Origin: Actinomycetales bacterium
GTDB taxonomy: Bacteria; Actinomycetota; Actinomycetes; Actinomycetales; Microbacteriaceae
Length of the DNA: 64,000 bases
NCBI GenBank assembly: GCA_017308515.1
Contig: JAFKEN010000007.1
Coordinates: forward strand, 62,001-126,000
Direction of reading: 5' to 3'
The notes under the pieces were generated by a model. The model made no database searches, was not told the origin of the DNA, and saw nothing but the letters and a program-made list of their open reading frames with translations. The position numbers and the translations under genes were made by a program. The number at the start of each line of letters is the position of its first letter. Positions within the stretch are counted from its first letter, which is position 1. Of the stretch, positions 25,991 through 34,032 are shown in pieces.

Positions 25991-26467
25991 ATGCCCGCCG
26001 CCCGGCCCGTTCCCGTCCTGCTCGCCGCCGCCGCGGTGGCGATCGCCCTGAGCGGGTGCGCCTCCGGCTTCATCGACGGCTCGATCCAGGAGGGACTCGA
26101 AGACACCATCGAGCAGGTGACCGACGGCGAGGCCCAGGTGGACATCTCGGGCGAGGGCGGCGCGGAGATCCCCGCCGACTGGCCCGCCCAGGTGCCGCTG
26201 CCGCCGGGGGACCCGATCACCTCGACCGCCTTCGGCGGCACCTACTTCGTCACCATGCGGGTCTCCTCGCTCAAGGTCGGGCTCGACCACGTCGCGGCGA
26301 TCGAGACCGCCGGCTTCACGCTCGAGAGCGAGGCGAGCTCCGGCACGGGCGGGCTGTGGATCTTCCGCGGCCCCGGTGACATGAAGGTCACCTACCAGGT
26401 CGCCGAGGGCGAGGAGGGCGACGGCTCGGCCATGATCGGCATCGGCGTGCAGCAGGAGGCCTCGTGA
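25991..26467 (+). CDS. Hypothetical lipoprotein
   Basis: 158 residues with a lipoprotein signal peptide: short basic start, hydrophobic LLAAAAVAIALSGC with lipobox LSGC (Cys at about 22). The mature part is acidic (QEGLEDTIEQVTDGEAQVDISGEGG) then a small domain with FGGTYFVTMRVSSLKVGLDHVAAIETAGFTLESE resembling lipoprotein folds in actinobacteria. GAGGAG precedes the ATG. Overlaps the next lipoprotein gene by 4 bp. Function unknown. Confidence 0.8.
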   Translation: MPAARPVPVLLAAAAVAIALSGCASGFIDGSIQEGLEDTIEQVTDGEAQVDISGEGGAEIPADWPAQVPLPPGDPITSTAFGGTYFVTMRVSSLKVGLDHVAAIETAGFTLESEASSGTGGLWIFRGPGDMKVTYQVAEGEEGDGSAMIGIGVQQEAS

Positions 26468-27018
26468 GCCGGCCCGCGACCACGCGCGGCGCGGCGGCGA
26501 TCGCGCTCGCGCTGCTCGCCGTCGGCCTGCTCGCCGGATGCGCCGGTGCGGCCGAGCCGAGCGCGGCGGAAGGCGACGACGCCGCGGCCGCCCCCGCGGA
26601 GGACGCGGGCGGCGCGGAGAGCTCGGACGGCATCCCCGACCCCTGCGCGCTGCTGAGCCCCGACGACATCGAATCCATCACCGGCTTCCCGGTGGGCGAG
26701 GGCCTCGCCGATCCCGAGCGTCAGACGGACGTCTCCTCGCTGTGCGAGTGGACCCAGACCGACGACCTCGGCACCGTCACCGTCGCGCTCGCCCCCGGCT
26801 ACCCGGTGCCTTACGAGGAGGGCGAGACCCGTCTCGGAAAGACCGTCGCGATCGAGATCCCCGGCGCGAGCGAGGCCTACAGCGTGAGCGACGGACTCTC
26901 GGTGGGCATGTCGGTCGACGGCACCTACGTCGCCGTCGCCTTCTCGGGCGCGCTCGACGGCAGCCGCGGCGACGTGACCGTCGAGCTCGCGACCCTGGTG
27001 GCCGAGCGACTGGGCTGA
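26464..27018 (+). CDS. DUF3558-like lipoprotein
   Basis: 184 residues. Signal peptide with lipobox LLAGC, an Ala/Glu-rich spacer (about 25-52), then DPCALLSPDDIESITGFPVGEG...SLCEWTQTDDLGTVTVAL, the P-C-x-LL/D...C-x-W pattern of DUF3558 lipoproteins. GTG start inside the stop of the previous gene (GTGA), so the pair is translationally coupled. Likely surface-exposed; ligand unknown. Confidence 0.82.
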   Translation: MSRPATTRGAAAIALALLAVGLLAGCAGAAEPSAAEGDDAAAAPAEDAGGAESSDGIPDPCALLSPDDIESITGFPVGEGLADPERQTDVSSLCEWTQTDDLGTVTVALAPGYPVPYEEGETRLGKTVAIEIPGASEAYSVSDGLSVGMSVDGTYVAVAFSGALDGSRGDVTVELATLVAERLG

Positions 27019-27137
27019 GCCGGCGGCGCGGGCCGCGACGCCGACCGGATCGGGGGATCGTTCGGGGCGCCCGACGCGCCGCGGCCGTTACGGTGTGAGA
27101 GAAGATCCGCCTCTCCCCCCATCGAACGATCGCCGTC

Positions 27138-29246
27138 ATGTCGCCAGCCGAGAGCTCCGCAGGTCGCGCGCTGCTCGCGTTCGTGGTCGAGAACTCCGCC
27201 GGTCTGCTCGGCGGCACCCGGCGGGATCTTCTCGAGTCGGCCGATGCCCTCATCGAGGCGGTGCGCGCGGAGGGCGCGACGCTCCCCGTCGGCGCGGCCT
27301 GGCGGCTCGCCGTCGCGCGTCACCTGCGCGGCGAGTACGACCTCGCCCTCGAGCTCATCCTCGCGGCCGACCCGGCGGGCGATCTCGATGCCGGGGGAAC
27401 CGTCGACACCGCGCGCCTCGAGGCCGCCCACGCCTCCACGCTCTGGGCGCGGGGGAGTATCGACGAGAGCTCGCGGCACGCGGAAGCGGCGCGGGATCTC
27501 GCGCTCGCCGCCGGCGACGACGCCGCCCTCGCCGCGGCGTGGGTCTCGCTCGCCCTCGTCGCCGCCGCACGCGGCGACCGCGCCGCGAACGCCCTCGCCT
27601 ACGACCGGGCCCTGGAGCACGCGGAGCGCGCGCATGACGAGCTGACGATCGCCCGCGTGCGCGCGAACCTCGGCTCGATGCACGTCGAGGAGGGGCGCTA
27701 CGCGCTCGCCCTCGCGGGACTCGACCCGGTGCTGTCGCTCATCGACTCCGAAGATCTGGGGGTCGTCGGCGCGCTCGCGGTCGTCAACCGCGCCGAGGCT
27801 CTGTTCGGTCTCGGGCGCCTCGAGGAGGCGCTCGTCGACGCCGCCCTCGCCGAGGCGCGCTACCGGGCCGCCGGGTCGCCGATGCTCGTCTTCGCCGTCG
27901 TGCTCGCCGCGGAGATCCACCGGGTGCGGGGCAACGCCGCCCGTGCCCAGGCCGGCTACCGCGAGGCGATCGAGCGGGCCGAGTCGACCGCGAACGCGCA
28001 GGTGCTCGTGACGGCGCTCGCGGGACTCGCCCGCACGCTCGTCGCGGACGACCCCGACGAGGCGCGACGGCTCGCGACGCGGGCGCTCGAGCAGCCCGCG
28101 GCACTCGGCGACGCGCGCGCGGCCCTCGCCGCCGGCTGGGTCGCGCTCGCCCTCGGCGACCTCGAGGCGGCGCGTGAGCGCGCCCGTCGCGGCGAGACGG
28201 AGGCGGGGCGGCGCCGCGACATCGCCGCTCTCGGCGACGCTCTCGAACTGCGCGCCGAGCTCGCCGCCCGGGGCGGTGATCCGGTCGACGCCCCGAGCCT
28301 GCTCGCCGAGGCGGCCGACATCTGGCGTGAGACGGGCGACGAGATCCGGCTGGCCGCCAACCGGCTGCTCGCGGCGCGCGCCGCCGACGACCGGGCCGCG
28401 GAGGCCGCGGGGCGCGAGGCGCTCAGCACGCTCGGCGTGCGGATCGACGCGTTCCGCATCGCGGGCCCGCTGCACGCGCTCGTGCCCGCCGAGGCGCCCG
28501 CGCTCGAGGTGCGGCTGCTGGGCAGCTTCCAGGTGCTCGCCGACGGCGTCGCCCTCGCGCCCGGCGACTGGCCCTCGCGCAAGAGCCGCGAGCTGGTCAA
28601 GTTCCTCGCCTCCCGCGGGGGCCGCCCGGTGAGCCGGGAGACCCTCGCCGAGCAGCTCTGGCCGGGCGTCCGCGGCACCTCCGCGCGGTTGTCGGTGGCG
28701 CTGTCGAACGCCCGCACCGCGCTCGACGCGGGCCGCGGCCTGCCGGCCGACCGGTTCCTGCGGGCCACGCGCGAGCAGGTGCTGCTCGATCCCGACGCCG
28801 TCGCGATCGACATCGTCGCGTGCTCGGCGCTCGCCGCCGCCGGTCTGCGCGCCGCGCCGAGCGATCCGGTCGAGGCGATGCCGCTGCTGCACGCGGCGGC
28901 CGCGCACTACCCCGCACCGCTGCTGGTCGACGAGCCGGAGTCCGACTGGGCCCCCGCCGTGCGCGAGCGCTTGCAGTCCGAGGCGACCGCGGTCAAGCGC
29001 GCCCTCGCACGGATCGCCGCCGAGCGGGGCGAGGGCGACCGTGCGATCGCGTGGCTCACCGCGCTGCTCGCCGACGACCCCTTCGACGAGGTGGCCCACC
29101 GGGACCTCATCCGCCACCTCGCCGCCGAGGGCCGGCACGGCGAATCCCGGCGCGCGCACCGGGCCTACGCCGCGCGCATGGCGGAGCTCGGCGTTCCGGC
29201 CGACGGCTTCGGGGCGGTCGTCGAGCGGCGTTCGCGCTCCGCCTGA
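27138..29246 (+). CDS. SARP-type regulator with N-terminal TPR region
   Basis: 702 residues. Residues about 1-445 are alpha-helical TPR-like repeats (for example AAWVSLALVAAARGDRAANALAYDRAL, TIARVRANLGSMHVEEGRYALALA). From about 455 there is a winged helix (LEVRLLGSFQVLADG..LAPGDWPSRKSRELVKFLASRGGRPVSRETLAEQLWPG) and then a bacterial transcriptional activation domain (about 545-690, helices ending YAARMAELGVP). Classical SARPs have the DNA-binding part first; here the order is reversed. No metabolite cluster is adjacent, so the target is unknown. Weak ribosome site before the ATG; TACGGT about 40 nt upstream may be the -10 box. Confidence 0.87.
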   Translation: MSPAESSAGRALLAFVVENSAGLLGGTRRDLLESADALIEAVRAEGATLPVGAAWRLAVARHLRGEYDLALELILAADPAGDLDAGGTVDTARLEAAHASTLWARGSIDESSRHAEAARDLALAAGDDAALAAAWVSLALVAAARGDRAANALAYDRALEHAERAHDELTIARVRANLGSMHVEEGRYALALAGLDPVLSLIDSEDLGVVGALAVVNRAEALFGLGRLEEALVDAALAEARYRAAGSPMLVFAVVLAAEIHRVRGNAARAQAGYREAIERAESTANAQVLVTALAGLARTLVADDPDEARRLATRALEQPAALGDARAALAAGWVALALGDLEAARERARRGETEAGRRRDIAALGDALELRAELAARGGDPVDAPSLLAEAADIWRETGDEIRLAANRLLAARAADDRAAEAAGREALSTLGVRIDAFRIAGPLHALVPAEAPALEVRLLGSFQVLADGVALAPGDWPSRKSRELVKFLASRGGRPVSRETLAEQLWPGVRGTSARLSVALSNARTALDAGRGLPADRFLRATREQVLLDPDAVAIDIVACSALAAAGLRAAPSDPVEAMPLLHAAAAHYPAPLLVDEPESDWAPAVRERLQSEATAVKRALARIAAERGEGDRAIAWLTALLADDPFDEVAHRDLIRHLAAEGRHGESRRAHRAYAARMAELGVPADGFGAVVERRSRSA

Positions 29247-29276
29247 GTGCGCCTCTCGGCGAGCCCCACCGCCAGC

Positions 29277-29292
29277 GGGTGAATCTCCACCC
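29277..29292 (+). terminator. Possible terminator after the SARP-like gene
   Basis: GGGTG (29277-29281) pairs with CACCC (29288-29292), loop AATCTC. Short stem, moderate support. Confidence 0.35.
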
Positions 29293-29328
29293 TTGCCACC
29301 GGGACGCGCGTCTGGGACAGTTGTCCCA
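29293..29328 (+). promoter_or_regulatory. Promoter and TetR operator of the five-gene operon
   Basis: A perfect inverted repeat TGGGACAGTTGTCCCA (29313-29328, 7-bp arms, 2-nt spacer) is typical of a TetR dimer site. TTGCCA (29293-29298) as -35 and GACAGT (29316-29321) as -10, 17 nt apart, would put the operator over the -10, so binding should repress the operon it heads. Start codon follows 54 nt downstream. Confidence 0.7.
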
Positions 29329-29382
29329 CTTCGGGCGCCCGCCGGGCGCCCGCCGACGCCGCCGAGTCGACGAGGAGACCGC

Positions 29383-30042
29383 ATGCGCGTCTCCGCCGAG
29401 CAGCGCCGTCGCGAGCTCGCCGCCGCCGCCCTCCGGGTGGTCGTGCGCGACGGTGTCGCCGCCGCCACCATCCGCGCGATCGTCGCCGAGGCGGGCATGA
29501 AGCTCGCGAGCTTCCACTACGCCTACCGCTCGCGCGACGAGGTGCTGCGCGAGGTCGTGCGGCTCGTCGTCGAGGGCGAGCGCGAGACGACCGCGGCGGC
29601 GCTCGCCGAGGCCGCCGCTCCCCCCGCGAGCGGTCGCGCCGACGAGGCGGGCGGGCCGGAGCTGCTCGCCGCGCTCACCCGCCGCACCCTCGGCGCCTAC
29701 CTCGCGAGCGTGCACGCCGATCCCGGTCGCGAGCAGGGGATGCTCGAGCTCACCTTCACCGCGCTGCGCACCCCCGAGCTCGAGGGGGTCGCCGCCGAGC
29801 AGTACGCGCAGTACCGGGGGCTCGTCGCCGAGATCCTCGCCGCCGGGGCGGAGCTCGCGGGGATGCGCTGGACCGCCCCGCTCGAGGAGCTCGCCCGCGC
29901 GATCGTCGCCATCTCCGACGGGCTCACCGTCGCCGCGCTCGTCGACCCCGACGCCGACCTCGAGCCCGTGCTCGACCTGCTGGTTCCCGCGCTCGTCGCG
30001 CGCGCCGAACCGGCCCTCACCGCCGAGAGGATCCCCGGATGA
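29383..30042 (+). CDS. TetR-family regulator of the downstream operon
   Basis: 219 residues. N-terminal HTH: RRRELAAAALRVVVRDGVAAATIRAIVAEAGMKLASFHYAYRSRDEVLREVV, the TetR domain with the usual F-HYxF..R-E..L end; C-terminal helices form the ligand pocket (about 70-215). GAGGAGA precedes the ATG. A perfect palindrome overlaps the likely promoter, implying autoregulation. Its stop overlaps the MFS start by 4 bp, so it is the first gene of the operon. Confidence 0.92.
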   Translation: MRVSAEQRRRELAAAALRVVVRDGVAAATIRAIVAEAGMKLASFHYAYRSRDEVLREVVRLVVEGERETTAAALAEAAAPPASGRADEAGGPELLAALTRRTLGAYLASVHADPGREQGMLELTFTALRTPELEGVAAEQYAQYRGLVAEILAAGAELAGMRWTAPLEELARAIVAISDGLTVAALVDPDADLEPVLDLLVPALVARAEPALTAERIPG

Positions 30043-31382
30043 CCCCGCCCCGCCCCCCGCGCACCGCGCCGCCCGCCCCCGAACCCGCGGCCACCGCCGC
30101 GCCCGACGCCGGTCGCGACGCGCCCGGTCGCGACGTGCCCGCCGTACACGCCGAGCCGAGCCGCAAGGTCGGCGGCTGGTGGATCGCGGGCTTCGCCGCC
30201 GCCTGGCTCGGGGTCTGGATGGCGCAGCTCACCCCCGTGCAGCTGCTGCTGCCGGTGCAGGTCGAGGCCCTCGTCGCGACCCGCACCTGGCAGGACTCGG
30301 TGCTCACCTTCGGCGTGGTCTCCGGCATCAGCGCGCTGTGCGCGATCGTCGCCTACCCGCTCGCGGGGGCGCTCTCCGACCGCACGACGAGCCGCTTCGG
30401 GCGGCGGCGGCCGTGGATCCTCGGCGGCGCCCTGCTCTTCGCCGTCAGCCTCCTGCTGCTGGGCCTGCAGACCTCGATCGTCGGGGTCACGGTGTTCTGG
30501 GCCCTCGCCATCACCGGGTTCTGCACCCTGTCGGCGGCGCTCACCGCGACGATCTCCGACCAGGTGCCGGTCGGGCAGCGCGGGCTCGTCTCCGGCTTCG
30601 TCTCGGCACCGCAGGCGGTCGGCATCATCCTCGGGCTGCTGCTCGTGACCGAGCTCATCGTCGGGCAGATCGCGGGCTACGCGGCGCTCGCGGTGCTGCT
30701 GGTGGTGCTCGTGATCCCGTTCCTGTTCGTGAAGGACGCGGTGCTTCCGCGCGAGCTGCGCACCCCGCTCACCCCGCGCACCCTCGTGCAGGGCTTCTGG
30801 ATCTCGCCGCGCCGCTTCCCCGACTTCGGCTGGACGCTGCTGGGCCGCGTGCTCGCCAACATCGGCAACGCGCTCGGCACGAGCCTGCTGCTCTACTTCC
30901 TCCTGTTCGGACTGGGCCGCGACAGCGCGCAGGCGGAGGACGACCTGCTGCTGACGACGCTCATCTACATGGTCTGCTCGATCGTCGCCTCGATCGTGTG
31001 CGGGCGGCTCTCCGACGTGCTCGGGCGGCGGCGGGTGTTCGTCGTCGTCGCGTCGGCGCTGCAGGCGGCGGGTGGCATCCTGTTGCTGTCGTGGCCGACC
31101 TTCGACGCCCTGCTGATCGGCGCCGTGCTGCTCGGCCTCGGCTACGGCACCTTCCTCTCGGTCGACCAGGCGCTCGCGACCCAGGTGCTGCCGGCCGCCG
31201 AGAGCCGCGGCAAGGATCTCGGCATCATGAACATCGCGACCGCCGTTCCGCAGGCGGTCGCCCCCATGCTGGGCGCGCTCGTCGTCACCGCGGCGGGCGG
31301 ATTCGGCGCGCTGTTCGCGGTGAGCGCGGCCTTCTCGGTGCTGGGCGCCGTCGCCGTCATGTTCGTGCGGGGCGTGCGATGA
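30039..31382 (+). CDS. MFS transporter, GPH-like (sugar/glycoside uptake likely)
   Basis: 447 residues, 12 membrane segments after a proline/alanine-rich cytosolic tail (about 1-40). Seen: YPLAGALSDRTTSRFGRRRPWILGGALLF (the long D-R-T-x-S-RFGRRRPWI loop typical of sucrose/GPH-type carriers) and the repeat GRLSDVLGRRRVFVV. Glycoside import fits the GH1 enzyme encoded three genes on. ATGA overlaps at both ends show strict co-expression. Confidence 0.88.
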   Translation: MTPPRPPRTAPPAPEPAATAAPDAGRDAPGRDVPAVHAEPSRKVGGWWIAGFAAAWLGVWMAQLTPVQLLLPVQVEALVATRTWQDSVLTFGVVSGISALCAIVAYPLAGALSDRTTSRFGRRRPWILGGALLFAVSLLLLGLQTSIVGVTVFWALAITGFCTLSAALTATISDQVPVGQRGLVSGFVSAPQAVGIILGLLLVTELIVGQIAGYAALAVLLVVLVIPFLFVKDAVLPRELRTPLTPRTLVQGFWISPRRFPDFGWTLLGRVLANIGNALGTSLLLYFLLFGLGRDSAQAEDDLLLTTLIYMVCSIVASIVCGRLSDVLGRRRVFVVVASALQAAGGILLLSWPTFDALLIGAVLLGLGYGTFLSVDQALATQVLPAAESRGKDLGIMNIATAVPQAVAPMLGALVVTAAGGFGALFAVSAAFSVLGAVAVMFVRGVR

Positions 31383-32623
31383 GCCTCGACCTGACCCCCG
31401 CCGCCGAGCGGCCGTGGGAGCGCCCGGCCGAGTACTGGCCGGCCTGGACGGCCGCGACCGCCGCGCTCGACCCGCCGCTCGGCGCCCTGCACCGCGGGGC
31501 GCTCGCCGCGAACGCCGCCGACCTGGCACGCCGCGCCCAGGGCACCCCGATCCGCGTCGCGAGCAAGTCGGTGCGAGTGCGCGGCGTGCTCGACGCGGTG
31601 CTCGCGCTGCCCGGATTCCGCGGCGTGCTCGCCTACACCCTCGCCGAGGCGCTCTGGCTCGCCGAGACCGGCGACGAGCGCTACGACGACATCGTCGTCG
31701 GCTACCCGAGCGCCGACCGGGGCGCCCTCGCGCGGCTCGCCGCCGACGAGAGGCTCGCGGCGCGGGTGGCGATCATGGTCGACGACCCCGCCCAGCTCGA
31801 CCTCGTGGATGCCGCGGCCCCCGCCGCCACCCGCGCGGCCCCGATCCGGGTCGCCCTCGAGCTCGACTCCTCCTACCGTGCGCCCGTGCTCGGCCACCTC
31901 GGGGTGCGCCGCTCGCCGCGCCGCGACGCGGCCGCGTTGGGCGCGCTCGCCGAGGAGGTCGCCCGCCGCCCCGGATTCCGCCTCGCCGGCGTCATGGGCT
32001 ACGAGGCGCAGATCGCGGGGGTCGGCGACGCTGACTCGGCGATCGTGCGCGCGATGCAGCGCCGCTCCGCGGCGGAGCTCGCCGAGCGCCGCGGCGCCGC
32101 CGTCGCGCGGGTGCGCGAGGTCGCCAGCGCCGCCGGCGCCGACCTCGACTTCGTCAACGGCGGCGGCACCGGCTCGATCGAGTCGACCCGTGAGGATGCG
32201 AGCGTCACCGACATCGCCGCCGGCTCCGGGCTGTTCGGCCCACACCTGTTCGACCACTACACGCGCTTCCACCCCGCGCCCGCGCTCGCGTTCGCGCTGC
32301 CGGTCGTGCGCCGCCCGACCCCCGAGATCGCGACCCTGCTCGGCGGCGGGTGGATCGCTTCCGGCCCGGCCGCGCCCGACCGGCTGCCGCTGCCGGTGTG
32401 GCCCGAGGGTCTGCGCTTCCTGCCGCGCGAGGGCGCGGGCGAGGTGCAGACCCCGGTCACCGGCGGCGCCGCGGCGCGCCTCGCGGTCGGCGACCGGGTC
32501 TGGCTGCGCCACACCAAGGCGGGCGAGGTGTGCGAGCACCTCGACGTCGTGCACGTCGTCGACGGCGACCGCATCGTCGACGAACTGCCCACCTATCGGG
32601 GCGAGGGGAGACTGTTCCTGTGA
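31379..32623 (+). CDS. PLP-dependent alanine racemase-like/D-serine dehydratase-like enzyme
   Basis: 414 residues of the fold-type III group (D-threonine aldolase, D-serine dehydratase, amino-acid deaminase/aldolase). Seen: N-terminal TIM-barrel with PLP lysine in RVASKSVRVRG (K63), ELDSSYRAPVLGHLGVRRSP, GVMGYEAQIAGVGD, FVNGGGTGSIEST (PLP phosphate site), and the C-terminal DSD domain with HTKAGEVCEHLDVVHVVDGD (metal-binding His/Cys region). Reaction on a D-configured hydroxy-amino acid is likely; the exact substrate is not. Overlaps neighbours by 4 bp on both sides. Confidence 0.87.
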   Translation: MSLDLTPAAERPWERPAEYWPAWTAATAALDPPLGALHRGALAANAADLARRAQGTPIRVASKSVRVRGVLDAVLALPGFRGVLAYTLAEALWLAETGDERYDDIVVGYPSADRGALARLAADERLAARVAIMVDDPAQLDLVDAAAPAATRAAPIRVALELDSSYRAPVLGHLGVRRSPRRDAAALGALAEEVARRPGFRLAGVMGYEAQIAGVGDADSAIVRAMQRRSAAELAERRGAAVARVREVASAAGADLDFVNGGGTGSIESTREDASVTDIAAGSGLFGPHLFDHYTRFHPAPALAFALPVVRRPTPEIATLLGGGWIASGPAAPDRLPLPVWPEGLRFLPREGAGEVQTPVTGGAAARLAVGDRVWLRHTKAGEVCEHLDVVHVVDGDRIVDELPTYRGEGRLFL

Positions 32624-34032
32624 GTACCGAGCCGACCCCCGCGCCCGACGCCGACACCCGGCGCGACGCCGACACCCGCCCTGGAGCCGGGGCCGAGACC
32701 GAGCTGACCGTGCGCGCCGACCTGCTCGAGCCGGGCCGCCGGGTGCGCAACTGGGGCCGCGGCGAGGCCGCCCGTCCGACGGCGATCGCCCGCCCCCGTA
32801 CGGTCGACGAGGTGCGCGCCACGGTGCTCGCGGCGCGCGAGCGCGGCCTCGAGGTCAAGGCGATCGGCGCCGGGCACTCGTTCACGCCGACCGCGCTCAC
32901 CGACGGCGTGCTCGTCGACATCTCCGCGATCGACGGCGTGCTGGCAGTCGACGCGGCTCGCGGGCGGGTCACCCTCGGCGCGGGCACCAACCTCTACCAG
33001 CTGCCCGAGTTGCTGGCCCCGCACGGCCTCGCCCTGCAGAACATGGGCGACATCGACCGGCAGACCATCGCCGGCGCGACGAGCACCGGCACCCACGGCA
33101 CCGGCCTCGCCTTCGGCGGGCTCGCCACCCAGATCACGGCGCTCGCGCTCGTGACGGCGGCGGGGGAGGTGCTGCGGATCTCGGAGCGCGAGAACGCCGA
33201 GCTGCTGCCCGCCGCACGGGTCGCGATCGGCGCGCTCGGGATCCTCGTCGAGCTCGAGCTGCAGTGCGTGCCCGCCTTCCTGCTGCGCGCCGTCGAGCGG
33301 GCCGAGCCCTTCGAGGTGGTCGACGAGTTCCGCGAGCGCAGCCTCGCGCACGACCACTTCGAGGCCTACTGGTGGCCGCACACCGCGCTGCTGTCGACCA
33401 AGACCAACACCCGCCTGCCCGCCGAGGAGCCCTACGTGCCGCTCGGCCGTCTCTCGGGCTGGCTCGAGGACGAGCTGCTCGGCAACGCCGCGCACGCGCT
33501 CGTCTCCGGGCTCGGCTGGATCGCGCCGCCCGTGACCCCGCCGCTCAACCGGCTCGCCGCGAAGCTCTACGGCAACCGCGAGTTCACGGCGCCCTCGTAC
33601 GAGGTGTTCACGAGCCCGCGGCGGGTGCGGTTCCGCGAGATGGAGTACGCGATCCCCGCCGAGGCGCTGCCGAGCGCGATCCGCGAGGTGCGCGAGCTCG
33701 TCGAGAGGAAGGGCTGGCGGATCTCCTTCCCGGTCGAGCTGCGCATGGCGGCCGCCGACGAGAACTGGCTCTCGACCGCCCACGGCCGCGAGAGCGCCTA
33801 CGTCGCGGTGCACCGCTACTGGCGCGAGGACCCGAGCGAGTACTTCACCGCGGTCGAGGCGATCATGCGCGCCCACGACGGCCGGCCGCACTGGGGCAAG
33901 ATACACACCCGCACGGCCGCCGACCTCGCGCCGGCCTACCCCCGCTTCGGCGACTTCCTCGCGGTGCGCGACGCGCTCGACCCCGACCGGGTCTTCGCCA
34001 ACGCGTACACGCGGCGGGTGCTGGGGGAGTGA
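32620..34032 (+). CDS. FAD-linked aldonolactone/sugar-lactone oxidase-like protein
   Basis: 470 residues of the VAO/ALO family (D-arabinono-1,4-lactone oxidase, L-gulonolactone oxidase). Seen: FAD domain RPRTVDEVRATVLAARERGLEVKAIGAGHSFTP with the likely covalent-FAD His86, DISAIDGVLAVDAARGRVTLGAGTNLYQL, NMGDIDRQTIAGATSTGTHGTG, and C-terminal HWGKIHTR...FLAVRDALDPDRVFANAYTRRVLG. It would oxidise a sugar, alditol or aldonolactone with O2 or another acceptor. GTG start inside the preceding stop. The N-terminal 25 residues are an acidic extra tail. Confidence 0.9.
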   Translation: MSTEPTPAPDADTRRDADTRPGAGAETELTVRADLLEPGRRVRNWGRGEAARPTAIARPRTVDEVRATVLAARERGLEVKAIGAGHSFTPTALTDGVLVDISAIDGVLAVDAARGRVTLGAGTNLYQLPELLAPHGLALQNMGDIDRQTIAGATSTGTHGTGLAFGGLATQITALALVTAAGEVLRISERENAELLPAARVAIGALGILVELELQCVPAFLLRAVERAEPFEVVDEFRERSLAHDHFEAYWWPHTALLSTKTNTRLPAEEPYVPLGRLSGWLEDELLGNAAHALVSGLGWIAPPVTPPLNRLAAKLYGNREFTAPSYEVFTSPRRVRFREMEYAIPAEALPSAIREVRELVERKGWRISFPVELRMAAADENWLSTAHGRESAYVAVHRYWREDPSEYFTAVEAIMRAHDGRPHWGKIHTRTAADLAPAYPRFGDFLAVRDALDPDRVFANAYTRRVLGE

